Origin: Corynebacterium sp. TAE3-ERU12
GTDB lineage: Bacteria > Actinomycetota > Actinomycetes > Mycobacteriales > Mycobacteriaceae
NCBI RefSeq assembly: GCF_019209905.1
Contig: NZ_JAHUTM010000001.1
Span: 1,302,001 to 1,366,000, forward strand
Direction of reading: 5' to 3'
Length of the DNA: 64,000 nucleotides
In this document: one piece after another, positions 35,918 to 44,530 of the stretch
How the letters are laid out: the number at the start of each line of letters is the position of its first letter
Position numbering within the stretch: the first letter of the stretch is position 1
Position numbers and translations under genes: made by a program
The notes under the pieces: model-generated
Databases searched by the model: none
The model's input: the letters and a program-made list of their open reading frames with translations, nothing else
Told to the model about the DNA's origin: nothing

Positions 35918-36094
35918 CTACTCCTTGCGCGCCTCATTGATCGCAAGAAAGCTGCCGGCGAAACACAACAGCGCACCAACCCAGGCGATCGTGGACCAGC
36001 CCGGGAAGAAACTCTTCGCGGACAAGACCACGAGAACGCTCGCCATAAGAATCAGTACGACGGCGATGGCACGCCAATTACGCGGAGTCTTCAT
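35918..36094 (-). CDS. Small membrane protein (two helices)
   Basis: 58 aa from ATG 36094, which lies eight bases after TAGACT on the minus strand (36103-36108). Two hydrophobic helices, IAVVLILMASVLVVLSA and TIAWVGALLCFAGSFLAI, flank a SFFPGW loop; a short basic N-terminus (MKTPRNWR) suggests an N-in orientation. No family recognised. It lies downstream of the CDF-like exporter on the same strand but has its own promoter hexamer. Confidence 0.6.
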   Translation of the reverse strand: MKTPRNWRAIAVVLILMASVLVVLSAKSFFPGWSTIAWVGALLCFAGSFLAINEARKE

Positions 36095-36129
36095 AACCGC
36101 CAAGTCTAGTGACCCCGACTGAGGCTGCC

Positions 36130-36849
36130 TTAGTCGCAGCAGCCGTCGGTGCACCCGTCGGTACCGCAGCAACCATCGCCCGGCTGAGCATCAAGGGCTC
36201 GACCGGCAGCTAGCGCACATCCGTCGCCCTTCCATGCCTCGACGCCTTCGCGCACAGCCAGTGCGGCAATAACGAGCGCGGCAGCCGGGTCTGCCCACCA
36301 CCAGCCAAGCCACGAGTTCAATACCAAGCCGATAAGCACAGCTACCGACAGGTACGAACACATCAAGGTCTGCTTAGAGTCGGCAACAGCACTTGCTGAA
36401 CCAAGCTCCATGCCTGCACGACGCTCTAAGAAGCTCACCAGGGGCATCACGACGGCACTAATAGCCACCAGGACAATGCCCACCGTGGAATGGTCAGCAG
36501 CTTCGCCTTGGGTCAGCGACAGGACCGAGTCAAAAGTGACATAGGCAGCAAGCGCGAAGAAGGCCATCGCAATGACACGAAGCGTGGACTTTTCCCATTT
36601 TTCAGGCGACTGGCGCGTGAATTGCCAAGCAACAGCAACTGCCGAGGTCACCTCGATAGTCGAGTCCAAACCGAAGCCAATTAGAGCACCCGAGGAGGCC
36701 AAGGTGCCTGCGGTAATCGCAATAACAGCTTCAATGAGGTTGTAGATGATCGTCGCTGCGACAATCAGGCGAATGCGCCGACCGAGAACGTGTTGCCGCT
36801 CGACCGACGGGGCCACCGGGGCCGCTTGTGTTTCAGTAATGGTTAGCAT
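36130..36849 (-). CDS. CDF-like metal cation transporter with Cys-rich tail
   Basis: Membrane protein of cation diffusion facilitator type, 239 aa. Five to six helices; TM2 region GFGLDSTIEVTSAVAVAW and TM5-6 region WWWADPAAALVIAALA carry acidic residues where CDF proteins bind metal. The usual cytoplasmic C-terminal domain is replaced by a short tail with DGCCGTDGCTDGCCD, clearly metal-binding-like. ATG 36849 overlaps the arsR stop by seven bases, so both are cotranscribed and the substrate is probably the metal sensed by that repressor. Heavy metals such as Cd, Pb or Zn are plausible; the sequence does not settle which. Confidence 0.82.
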   Translation of the reverse strand: MLTITETQAAPVAPSVERQHVLGRRIRLIVAATIIYNLIEAVIAITAGTLASSGALIGFGLDSTIEVTSAVAVAWQFTRQSPEKWEKSTLRVIAMAFFALAAYVTFDSVLSLTQGEAADHSTVGIVLVAISAVVMPLVSFLERRAGMELGSASAVADSKQTLMCSYLSVAVLIGLVLNSWLGWWWADPAAALVIAALAVREGVEAWKGDGCALAAGRALDAQPGDGCCGTDGCTDGCCD

Positions 36850-37175
36850 GAGCACTCTTCTCCCCCGCAACACACCGGATCGGTGCGCACGGTAACGGCT
36901 AGCAGTGCGTCTAACGCTTCTGCCAGGTGTGGGTCGGACAGGGAGTATCGCGTTCGACGCCCATCGGCGACACGGTTGACCAAGCCACACCCGCGCAAAC
37001 AGGCCAGGTGGTTGGACATGACCTGGCGCGAGACGCCCATATCGTCGGCAAGCTCAGAGGGATAGCGCGAGGCTTCCTTGAGCTCAAGGAGGATTCGGGT
37101 GCGAACCGGGTCAGATAGCGCATGCCCGAAACGCGACAGCGCCTCAAGATGAACCGTGGGTAGTGCAATACTCAT
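36843..37175 (-). CDS. ArsR/SmtB-family metal-responsive repressor
   Basis: Winged-helix repressor of 110 aa that should leave its operator on metal binding. The DNA-recognition helix region is PSELADDMGVSRQVMSNHLA, followed by the wing GLVNRVADGRRTRYSL. Cysteines at LACLRGC and the C-terminal PVCCGGEECSC could form the sensor site, similar in placement to CmtR-type regulators. ATG 37175 is seven bases after TACTGT on the minus strand (37183-37188), so the transcript is leaderless. It precedes and overlaps the CDF-like exporter, the usual repressor-exporter pair. Confidence 0.88.
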   Translation of the reverse strand: MSIALPTVHLEALSRFGHALSDPVRTRILLELKEASRYPSELADDMGVSRQVMSNHLACLRGCGLVNRVADGRRTRYSLSDPHLAEALDALLAVTVRTDPVCCGGEECSC

Positions 37176-37182
37176 AGCCGTA

Positions 37183-37188
37183 ACAGTA
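37183..37188 (-). promoter_or_regulatory. -10 hexamer TACTGT of the arsR-exporter operon
   Basis: TACTGT on the minus strand, seven bases before ATG at 37175. Confidence 0.55.
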
Positions 37189-37202
37189 CATCGTTCGCTG
37201 TA

Positions 37203-37218
37203 TTCACGAAAGGGTGAA
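37203..37218. promoter_or_regulatory. Candidate ArsR operator
   Basis: TTCAC (37203-37207) and GTGAA (37214-37218) form a dyad with a six-base spacer, 28-43 bases upstream of the predicted transcript start, over the -35 position. Confidence 0.45.
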
Positions 37219-37443
37219 CTATTGGGGGTGGCTGCTAACCACACCTAAACCCCTAAACCCCCTGTCTCGAATTGCTGCACATCACCGCTGAACAGTACGG
37301 TGAGCAAGGTTTTCGTTACATACTTACGGCCCGCTCACCCAGCTAGACCACATCCGCCTAGTCATCACTTTTCCGCCCCACAACCCACCAACCCACACCG
37401 GCGCCCGGCCGAGCCGGAACGTATGTGCGGTTATAGGAGCCCC

Positions 37444-39003
37444 ATGAGTTCAACCACCACCGCCGAGCACCCCACCCCGGTGCACGTCGAAGGCGCCAAC
37501 GCCCCCACCGGCGTTATCGAATCCTTCCGCTACGCCTTCTCCTCGGTCTCACGACTACGCACCGAAGTCCTCGCCGGACTGGTCGTCGCGCTCGCCCTCA
37601 TCCCCGAGGCGATCTCGTTCTCCATCCTCGCCGGCGTCGACCCCCGGGTAGGCCTATTCGCCTCCTTCACCATGGCCGTGACCATCGCCTTCACCGGCGG
37701 CCGCCCCGCCATGATCTCCGCCGCCACCGGCGCGATCGCACTAGTCATCGCCCCAGTAGCCAAGGACTACGGCCTGAACTACCTCATCGCCACAGTGATC
37801 CTGGCCGGCATTTTCCAGGTCCTGCTAGCCCTCATTGGGGTAGCCAAGCTCATGCGCTTCATCCCACGCAGCGTCATGGTCGGCTTCGTCAACGCCCTGG
37901 CAATCCTGATCTTCTCCGCCCAGATTCCGCACCTCCTCGGTGTCCCCTGGCTGGTCTACCCGCTGGTCATTGGTGGTTTGCTGATCGTCTACCTCTTCCC
38001 CCACCTCACCACCGCGGTGCCCGCTCCCCTCATCGCCATCCTGGTGCTCACCATCCTCGTGGTCACCGTCGGCTGGGACGTTCCCGACGTCGCCGACCAA
38101 GGCGAACTGCCGAAAAACCTGCCGGCACTACTACTGCCCGACGTGCCCCTGACCTTCGAGACACTGAAGATCATCGCGCCCTATGCGCTGGCCATGTCCA
38201 TCGTCGGCCTGCTCGAGTCCCTGATGACCGCCAAGCTCGTCGACGACATCACCGACGTGCACTCCGATAAAACCCGCGAAGCCCTCGGCCAGGGCACCGC
38301 GAACTTCGTCACTGGCTTCTTCGGCGGTATGGGCGGCTGCGCCATGATCGGACAGACCATGATCAACGTGCGCGCATCCCGTGCCCGCACCCGCCTATCT
38401 ACCCTGCTGGCCGGTATTTTCCTGCTGATTCTGGTAGTCAGCCTCGGCGAAATGGTGGGCCTTATCCCCATGGCCGCGCTGGTGGCGGTCATGATCATGG
38501 TGTCGGTCTCCACCATGGACTGGCACTCCATTCACCCCAACACCCTGCGCCTGATGCCGCTATCGGAAACCGGCGTCATGCTCACCACCGTCATCGCCAC
38601 CCTGGTGACCCACAACCTCGCCGTCGGTGTCATCACCGGTGTGCTGGCCGCCATGGTCATGTTCGCCCGCAGGATCGCACACCTGGTGACCGTGCAGAAG
38701 GTCGAAGAGCTCGACACCAACCACGATGGGCAAGTCGATACCCGCCGCTATTTGGTCAGTGGCCAATTATTCTTCGCATCCTCCAATGACCTCGTCTACG
38801 CCTTCGACTACACCGATGATGCCAAGCACATCATTATTGACTTAACCGGTGCCGATATCTGGGACGCCTCGACGGTGGCAACACTGGACGGCATCGTGCA
38901 CAAATACCAGCAGCGCGGAAAGGACGTCACCATCACCGGACTCGATGGGGCCAGTCTGGCCCGACTAGAACGCCTCTCCGGCAATTTCGGTGCCGCCCAT
39001 TAA
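37444..39003 (+). CDS. SulP-family anion transporter
   Basis: Inner-membrane transporter of the SulP/SLC26 family, 519 aa from ATG 37444 (AGGAG just upstream). About ten to eleven hydrophobic helices cover residues 30-415, with [21 protein letters not shown] and [17 protein letters not shown], conserved family segments; a STAS domain closes the protein (about 430-515: [33 protein letters not shown]). Substrate may be sulfate, bicarbonate or a dicarboxylate. An upstream in-frame extension of 48 codons is Pro-rich and not part of the family. The 268 bases before the gene contain no other frame that I can support. A strong terminator follows. Confidence 0.9.
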   Translation: MSSTTTAEHPTPVHVEGANAPTGVIESFRYAFSSVSRLRTEVLAGLVVALALIPEAISFSILAGVDPRVGLFASFTMAVTIAFTGGRPAMISAATGAIALVIAPVAKDYGLNYLIATVILAGIFQVLLALIGVAKLMRFIPRSVMVGFVNALAILIFSAQIPHLLGVPWLVYPLVIGGLLIVYLFPHLTTAVPAPLIAILVLTILVVTVGWDVPDVADQGELPKNLPALLLPDVPLTFETLKIIAPYALAMSIVGLLESLMTAKLVDDITDVHSDKTREALGQGTANFVTGFFGGMGGCAMIGQTMINVRASRARTRLSTLLAGIFLLILVVSLGEMVGLIPMAALVAVMIMVSVSTMDWHSIHPNTLRLMPLSETGVMLTTVIATLVTHNLAVGVITGVLAAMVMFARRIAHLVTVQKVEELDTNHDGQVDTRRYLVSGQLFFASSNDLVYAFDYTDDAKHIIIDLTGADIWDASTVATLDGIVHKYQQRGKDVTITGLDGASLARLERLSGNFGAAH

Positions 39004-39023
39004 CTGACCCGAAAAAAACACAC

Positions 39024-39063
39024 ATCTCCCCGCCCCCAACGCTTGTGGGGACGGGGAGATTTT
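39024..39063. terminator. Hairpin terminator between sulP and gltS
   Basis: ATCTCCCCG pairs with CGGGGAGAT, with an inner CCCCA/TGGGG pair, followed by TTTT on the plus strand and preceded by an A-run that serves the minus strand. Confidence 0.85.
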
Positions 39064-39082
39064 GTGTTCGCGAATCGCCTAG

Positions 39083-40564
39083 CTAGGCCGTCGACGAAAC
39101 CCCGTCGCCGGGGCCGACATGATCCGGTGTGACATCGGCATGCCGCAATGCAGCATCATCACTGGTCTTCCGGCCCCAATAGAACAGGCCAGTGACCAAC
39201 GAGCCAATAAAGAGCACACCCATCCCCACCAGCAGCGGGTACGGGCCGAACTGGTAGATCAGCGGGATGGCGATTGCGGTAATCAGACCACCGCCGAAGA
39301 ACGGCTCAAAGACCAGCTGCTTATAGCCGAAAGCCTCAAAGCAGGGCGACTTGCCCTCCGGGTCGACAATGCGCATGAGGATCAGGCCGGTGGCGGTGAC
39401 ACCCATGGACTGGCCGAAGTCACCGATACCGCGCTCTAGCCAGAACGACGGGATAGTGCGCGGCACCATCCACAGCAGCAAGAACAGGTTCACGGCAATA
39501 CCGCCGACACACAAGATGAGGAAGGCCCAGAAATTCGCGGCAATAGCCTGCAGCGAGATGGTGGCCAAGGCAGCAACGACGAGCACGTCAAGGGCGAAGC
39601 CCTGGATACGCATCATCAAACCTGGGTCGACCAAATGGCCAATACCGAGCTTATTCATGGCGATCTGCAAGAAAATGCCGCCCAGCATGGCCAGCGGGAA
39701 CAGCGGCACGTATGCCAACAGTTCAACCTTATCCGCCCACAGCATCTGCTCAACCCACTGCAAAAACTCCAGCAAGCCAACACCAATGATGATGGCCAAA
39801 GCAACGAAGGACATGTGCAGCGATAGCGGCTCAATCGACGACGGGCGCGACGTGAGGCTGCCGGCAGTGTACTGCTCATCCTTGCCGAACAGGCCACGCT
39901 GCTCAGCCAGGGACTGCTCGTAGACGTCGGTCACAACCTCAGTGCGGCCGGTGCGGATAGCCCAGTTGATCACGCCGACGCCGATTACAATGCCGCCAAC
40001 CAGACCGATGGTGGCCACACCAATGGCAAGGTCGGCGCCATCAGACCAGCCGACTTCCTCGAAAACGGGAATCATGCCGGCTGCGGTGCCGTGGCCGCCT
40101 TCAAAACCAATTTCGATAAGCGCGCCGGCCATCTCCGGGATACCGAAGAATGGCGCCAGCACAAGCACTGCCAGCAGCAGGCCAATGACGTACTGGCCGG
40201 AAGCAAACGCCACGCCCACAGACAGCTGGGGGCCAGCGAGATCCACTACGGTGCGCGGCCCGGGCAGCTTCTGGCCCAGGAATAAGGTGGCAAAGACCAC
40301 CGAGATCAGCAGGCCCGGTAGGGACTTCCACACTTCCAGCGTGTCCGCTCCCAGCAGGCCGGATTCGGTGAAACTGTCATTGCCGAATAGGGCCATAATC
40401 TGGCCGAAAACATCCGGCCCTAACGCCAGCGCAATGAAGCCCGCGACGATGGCGGAGGGCAAGAACAGGTTCTGCACCCAGCGCACACGCATCCGGATGA
40501 ACTTGCCGACCAGCAGGAATAGGCCAAGGAGGAGAAGAGCTAGACCTACGGAATTTGGGGTCAT
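39083..40564 (-). CDS. gltS: GltS-type sodium/glutamate symporter
   Basis: Ten or more hydrophobic helices in 493 aa. The family shows two inverted halves with re-entrant loops; GIPEMAGALIEIGFEGGHGTAAGM in the first half (the GGHGTA loop is diagnostic) and GIGDFGQSMGVTATGLILMR in the second match the ESS/GltS family. Expected to import glutamate with Na+; homologues in actinobacteria may differ in substrate. A polar C-terminus ends in a short acidic tail. It lies 18 bases downstream of tpx on the same strand and may be cotranscribed. Confidence 0.88.
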   Translation of the reverse strand: MTPNSVGLALLLLGLFLLVGKFIRMRVRWVQNLFLPSAIVAGFIALALGPDVFGQIMALFGNDSFTESGLLGADTLEVWKSLPGLLISVVFATLFLGQKLPGPRTVVDLAGPQLSVGVAFASGQYVIGLLLAVLVLAPFFGIPEMAGALIEIGFEGGHGTAAGMIPVFEEVGWSDGADLAIGVATIGLVGGIVIGVGVINWAIRTGRTEVVTDVYEQSLAEQRGLFGKDEQYTAGSLTSRPSSIEPLSLHMSFVALAIIIGVGLLEFLQWVEQMLWADKVELLAYVPLFPLAMLGGIFLQIAMNKLGIGHLVDPGLMMRIQGFALDVLVVAALATISLQAIAANFWAFLILCVGGIAVNLFLLLWMVPRTIPSFWLERGIGDFGQSMGVTATGLILMRIVDPEGKSPCFEAFGYKQLVFEPFFGGGLITAIAIPLIYQFGPYPLLVGMGVLFIGSLVTGLFYWGRKTSDDAALRHADVTPDHVGPGDGVSSTA

Positions 40565-40582
40565 GATGAATTACATTCTCAA

Positions 40583-41086
40583 TCAGCTATCGAGCGCAGC
40601 CAGAGCCGCGTCGTAGTCGGGTTCTTCAGTGATTTCCGGGACAACCTGGGAGTAGATGACGCCACCATTGGCATCAGCAACAACCACAGCGCGACCCAGC
40701 AGTTGCGCCAGCGGCCCGTCGGTCTGCACCACACCAAAGGCCTCGCCGAATTCACGGCGGAAATCCGAGGCGGAGATAACACCGTCGATTCCTTCAGCGG
40801 CGCAGAAACGGCCCAGTGCGAACGGCAGGTCGCGGGAGATATTGACCACCGTGGCATCACCACGCTCAGCGGCGATCTCATTGAAGCGGCGCACCGAGGC
40901 CGCGCACACGCCGGTATCAACCGACGGGAAGATATTGAGGACGAGTTTCTTGCCGGTGAGTTCCTTATTCGACAGTGCCTTCAGGTCAGTACCAGTGACC
41001 GTGAAAGACGGCAGGGATTCACCTGCGGTAGGCAACGTTCCGGACAGAGTTACGGGGGTGCCCTGGAAGGCAGTGGTATCAGTCAT
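40583..41086 (-). CDS. tpx: Thiol peroxidase Tpx
   Basis: Atypical two-cysteine peroxiredoxin reducing H2O2 and alkyl hydroperoxides with thioredoxin. The peroxidatic cysteine is Cys61 (FPSVDTGVCAASVRRF) and the resolving cysteine is Cys95 (GRFCAAEG), the same numbering as E. coli Tpx. 167 aa. ATG 41086 lies seven bases after TAGAAC on the minus strand (41094-41099). Its upstream neighbour, the flavin dehydrogenase, ends only 14 bases before, so readthrough is likely. Confidence 0.95.
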   Translation of the reverse strand: MTDTTAFQGTPVTLSGTLPTAGESLPSFTVTGTDLKALSNKELTGKKLVLNIFPSVDTGVCAASVRRFNEIAAERGDATVVNISRDLPFALGRFCAAEGIDGVISASDFRREFGEAFGVVQTDGPLAQLLGRAVVVADANGGVIYSQVVPEITEEPDYDAALAALDS

Positions 41087-41100
41087 ATGTCCCGTTCTAC

Positions 41101-42855
41101 CTATTCAGCAGTAATGGCGCTGCGCGCCTCGTGATATACAGCTTGGGACATCGAGCGACCTGCACGCATTCCGGAGAACACACAGCCACCAAGGAATGTG
41201 CCCTCCAGTGCGTTGTTGCCGTGCATTCCGCCGCCACCAAAACCGGTGGCCTCACCAGCAGCCCACAAACCGTCGACGACCTGGCCGTCGGCACCAAGCA
41301 CGCGGCCTTCGAGATCAGTTTCAATACCGCCGAGGGTCTTCCGGGTGAGCATACGCAGCCGCACCGCAATAAGCGGACCATGCTTTTTGTCGAGAATCTT
41401 ATGCGGGCTCACACACCGGATGAGCTTGTCCCCAAGGAATTTACGGGCCACCCGCGTGTAGTTGACCTGGTAGTCCTTGCTGAAATTATTGTCGACCTGC
41501 ATATCGCGGGCCTCGATCTGGTGGCGCAGCTGCGCGGCGTCGACAACGGGCACCTCGTTGGTGTCACTTTCCGGATCAGCACCGGTGATTGCATTCATGC
41601 CGTCGACAAGTTCTTCGAGGGTATCGGCGATCACCCAGTCTTCGCCCTTATCCATAAAAGCCTGCACCGGGCCGGGAATACCTGCGCGGATCTTATCGAC
41701 GAGTTTGGTCAGTTCCTTATCGGTAAGGTCCGGGTTCTGCTCGGAACCGGAGAACAGAAATTCCTTGCTCACAATCGACTCATTGAGCACAAACCAGGAA
41801 TAGCTGTAGCCAGTATCCAGGATGGCTTTCATCGTGCCGACAGTGTCCGCGCCGGGAATATACGGCGCCGGCAGTCGCTTACCGGTGGCGTCGAACCATA
41901 ACGACGACGGGCCGGGGATGATCCGGATGCCGTGGTTGGGCCAGATGGGGTCCCAGTTGGCCATTCCTTCGGTGTAATGCCACATGCGGTCCCGGTTAAT
42001 GGTGTGCGCACCAGCGCGTTCGGCGATCTCGATGCCACGGCCATCCACATGTGCGGGAACACCGGTGACCATATCGGTGGGCATCGGGCCAAGCTTTTCC
42101 TCCGGCCAGTAGCGCCGCACCATGTCCAGGTTGCCGCCGACGCCACCGGTGGCGATAAGCACAGTGTCGCCGCGGAACTCGAAGGGGCCCAGTTCCCCCT
42201 TCGGCGACGCCATGCCCCGGTCGAGGTGATCGCAGCGCTCCAACACAGTGCCCTTCACACCGGTGACGCGACCAGATTCCATGGTGACCTCGTCGACGCG
42301 GTGGCGGTGCGCGAACACGACACGGCCTTCCTTTTCCGCCTCCTCCAGGGGTTCTAGGAAGACGCGCACAATCTCCGGGCCGGTGCCCCAGGTCAGGTGG
42401 AAGCGTGGGACGGAATTGCCGTGCCCGTCGGCATCGCCTTCGCCGCGTTCTGCCCAGCCGACCACCGGCAAAAACCGCATGCCCAGGCCGGTGAGGTATT
42501 CGCGCTTCTCCCCTGCTGCGAATTTGAGGTATTCCTCGGCCCATTGCCGGGGCCAGTGATCCTCGGGCCGGTCGAATTGGGCTGAGCAGAACCAGTCATG
42601 GCGGGCGAGCTCAAGGCTGTCTTTTACCCCCAGTCGGCGCTGCTCAGGTGAGTCAATCAAGAAAATGCCGCCCAGGGACCAGAAGGCCTGGCCTCCTCGG
42701 TTGCGGAACGATTCCTGGTCGACGATGAGGACGCGGCGCCCAGCCTTTTGTGCTTCATAGGCTGCAACAAGGCCGGCAAGACCAGCGCCGACAACGATGA
42801 CGTCGAAATACTCTTGGGCGGTGACTTCTGAGACGGACTGTTGCTTGGTATCCAT
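41101..42855 (-). CDS. FAD-dependent dehydrogenase (ketosteroid dehydrogenase/fumarate reductase type)
   Basis: Flavoprotein of the FAD_binding_2 group, 584 aa. N-terminal Rossmann motif VVGAGLAGLVAAYEA and the following acid (VDQE), the middle FAD contacts LIATGGVGGN, and the C-terminal GLWAAGEATGFGGGGMHGNNALEGTFLGG region (split at ATG) all match the 'FAD-binding dehydrogenase' relatives of 3-ketosteroid delta-1-dehydrogenase. The electron partner and substrate are unknown; no steroid genes are nearby. No signal peptide. ATG 42855 is six bases after TATGGT on the minus strand (42862-42867). Confidence 0.85.
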   Translation of the reverse strand: MDTKQQSVSEVTAQEYFDVIVVGAGLAGLVAAYEAQKAGRRVLIVDQESFRNRGGQAFWSLGGIFLIDSPEQRRLGVKDSLELARHDWFCSAQFDRPEDHWPRQWAEEYLKFAAGEKREYLTGLGMRFLPVVGWAERGEGDADGHGNSVPRFHLTWGTGPEIVRVFLEPLEEAEKEGRVVFAHRHRVDEVTMESGRVTGVKGTVLERCDHLDRGMASPKGELGPFEFRGDTVLIATGGVGGNLDMVRRYWPEEKLGPMPTDMVTGVPAHVDGRGIEIAERAGAHTINRDRMWHYTEGMANWDPIWPNHGIRIIPGPSSLWFDATGKRLPAPYIPGADTVGTMKAILDTGYSYSWFVLNESIVSKEFLFSGSEQNPDLTDKELTKLVDKIRAGIPGPVQAFMDKGEDWVIADTLEELVDGMNAITGADPESDTNEVPVVDAAQLRHQIEARDMQVDNNFSKDYQVNYTRVARKFLGDKLIRCVSPHKILDKKHGPLIAVRLRMLTRKTLGGIETDLEGRVLGADGQVVDGLWAAGEATGFGGGGMHGNNALEGTFLGGCVFSGMRAGRSMSQAVYHEARSAITAE

Positions 42856-42924
42856 GACCAAACCATACCGAGAAATATTTTCACAGAAAACAGTTTTGCC
42901 GAGTTTTGGTCAACCCCTCAGTGC

Positions 42925-44274
42925 TTACCGACGTCGCGGTGGCGCAACCGTCAACGTCAACTGCACCATGTCCAGACGACCAGTGCGCACCAACGCCTCC
43001 TGCAAAGCCAGGTAGTACTCCCATAAGCGCCGGTAGACGCGGTCATAACCAAGACCGGCGGCCTGCCGGGACTGGGCGGCAAAAAGCTCCCGCCACATCC
43101 GCAAAGTGTGCTCATAATGCCCGGCGAAATGGGTGTGCTCAACAACCCGCAGCCCAGTATCGCGCTCAATAAGGCGCCGCAGTTCCGGCAACTGTGGGTA
43201 GTACAAAGCAGGCCAAATATAGGAACGCACAAAATCCAGGGCCGGGCCGACCTCTCCCCAACTATCGCCCACAGCCACCGGCAGGTGCAGCACAATGCGG
43301 CCACGCTCAGCAAGCACTCGATCGGCGGTCTTCAGCCACCGCAATAACCCAGCCATGCCCAGAGTTTCCAGACGTTCAGCACAGATAATGGCGTCATAAT
43401 CAGTGGGGAATTCGCGGGCCGAAGGAATCGAGTCACGGCTGCGCAGCACCTTGACATAAGAACTCATCCCAGCCTCGGCGATATTTTTCCCCACCGCCGC
43501 GGCCATATCGGAACTGTTGACCACCACGTCGGCAGCTGCACCCCGCTGTGCGGCAGCCATCGCCAAAGAACCACCCGAGGACGGCCACTCCAGCACCCGG
43601 GAACTCGCACGCACCTGCGCAGCCTGCATCATCGCAGCAATCCGACGCTGCTGCGCGCCCGGCAAATCAGCACGCATCGGGTCCACCGGCGGGTCAACAG
43701 TGGTGATATCCACAGGTGGGCGATGCAGATCACGACGCTTGGGGCTACCCGCATCAGCGGCGACATCCTCGCGTGCGGTGGTGGCAATCCCGGAGGCGAA
43801 CCGGGCCGAGCCGGCCGCCAAACTCTTACCCGCATACAGGGCAACCAGAGACGACGGCAGCTCCCCGCCGGGGGACTCGTCGGCAAGCTCGGGGCGGGTA
43901 CGGGTCACCCGACGCAATGACCGGCCCACCCGGCCTTCCATACCGGACTCCAGGCCCACCCCTAAAAGCGCGCCAAGAGTGTCCGGCAACGTATCCGAGG
44001 TCCACTCCCCAGCCAGGTACGACTCCCCCAGGCCCAACCAGTCAGACTCGGCAAGCCGTTGATAAATCGCTTCATTATTCACCCGCAGCTCACAAGCAGG
44101 CGCAACAGCAGAGTCAGCGCCGCCGCGGCAAGCGTCGGAAAGCTCCACCCCAGCGCGCACACACGCACGCTCGAAGGAGCGCCGCGCCAATGTTCCGCGC
44201 GTGCCACCCAGCGGGCCCGCAGGCACCCGCGCCACACCAGGCCAGCGCTGCGCATCAATGGCGTAGGGCTCCAC
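42925..44274 (-). CDS. Cyclopropane-fatty-acid synthase-like methyltransferase, degenerate SAM motif
   Basis: Resembles CFA/mycolic acid cyclopropane synthases. The N-terminal lid domain is clear (NNEAIYQRLAESDWLGLGES, then YLAGEW); a poorly conserved ~90-residue linker follows; then the methyltransferase fold. Motif I, normally D-x-G-C-G-x-G, reads LEWPSSGGSLAM, and the acidic residue after beta-2 is also missing. Other positions survive: CAERLETLG, IVLHLP and FAGHYEHTLRMW, which match Glu, His and Tyr active-site segments of the family. 449 aa. GTG start with GGAGG five bases upstream. Could be a non-catalytic partner or a divergent lipid methyltransferase. Confidence 0.72.
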   Translation of the reverse strand: MEPYAIDAQRWPGVARVPAGPLGGTRGTLARRSFERACVRAGVELSDACRGGADSAVAPACELRVNNEAIYQRLAESDWLGLGESYLAGEWTSDTLPDTLGALLGVGLESGMEGRVGRSLRRVTRTRPELADESPGGELPSSLVALYAGKSLAAGSARFASGIATTAREDVAADAGSPKRRDLHRPPVDITTVDPPVDPMRADLPGAQQRRIAAMMQAAQVRASSRVLEWPSSGGSLAMAAAQRGAAADVVVNSSDMAAAVGKNIAEAGMSSYVKVLRSRDSIPSAREFPTDYDAIICAERLETLGMAGLLRWLKTADRVLAERGRIVLHLPVAVGDSWGEVGPALDFVRSYIWPALYYPQLPELRRLIERDTGLRVVEHTHFAGHYEHTLRMWRELFAAQSRQAAGLGYDRVYRRLWEYYLALQEALVRTGRLDMVQLTLTVAPPRRR

Positions 44275-44530
44275 CAGAACCTCCAGAAAACAACGTGAAC
44301 TTCAATAAATGCTATTCGGCGATTACATTGGTGCAGGTTCGAATAAAACCAACAGCACAATGAACCTGTCACGCCGGGTGGCGCAATAAGCAGATATCCC
44401 TGAACGCTACCGTTGCACCCCACCAAATCGGCGGCGGCACACCATTGCGCATAAACTGTCGCGGTAACCGTGGCCGAAAAGTGTGCAATCCACCCTGACC
44501 TGGCCGCGTCAGCAATTGTGAGGAGAGACA

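Noticed and set aside
37300..37443. 48-codon N-terminal extension of the SulP protein
   Set aside because: Pro/His-rich and outside the family; an AGGAG site precedes ATG 37444.
44331..44368. GGTTCGAAT, a tRNA T-loop-like string, with a CAGGTTC/GAACCTG repeat, considered as an attachment-site remnant
   Set aside because: No tRNA fold, integrase or second copy nearby; the 7-bp repeat is short enough to be chance.
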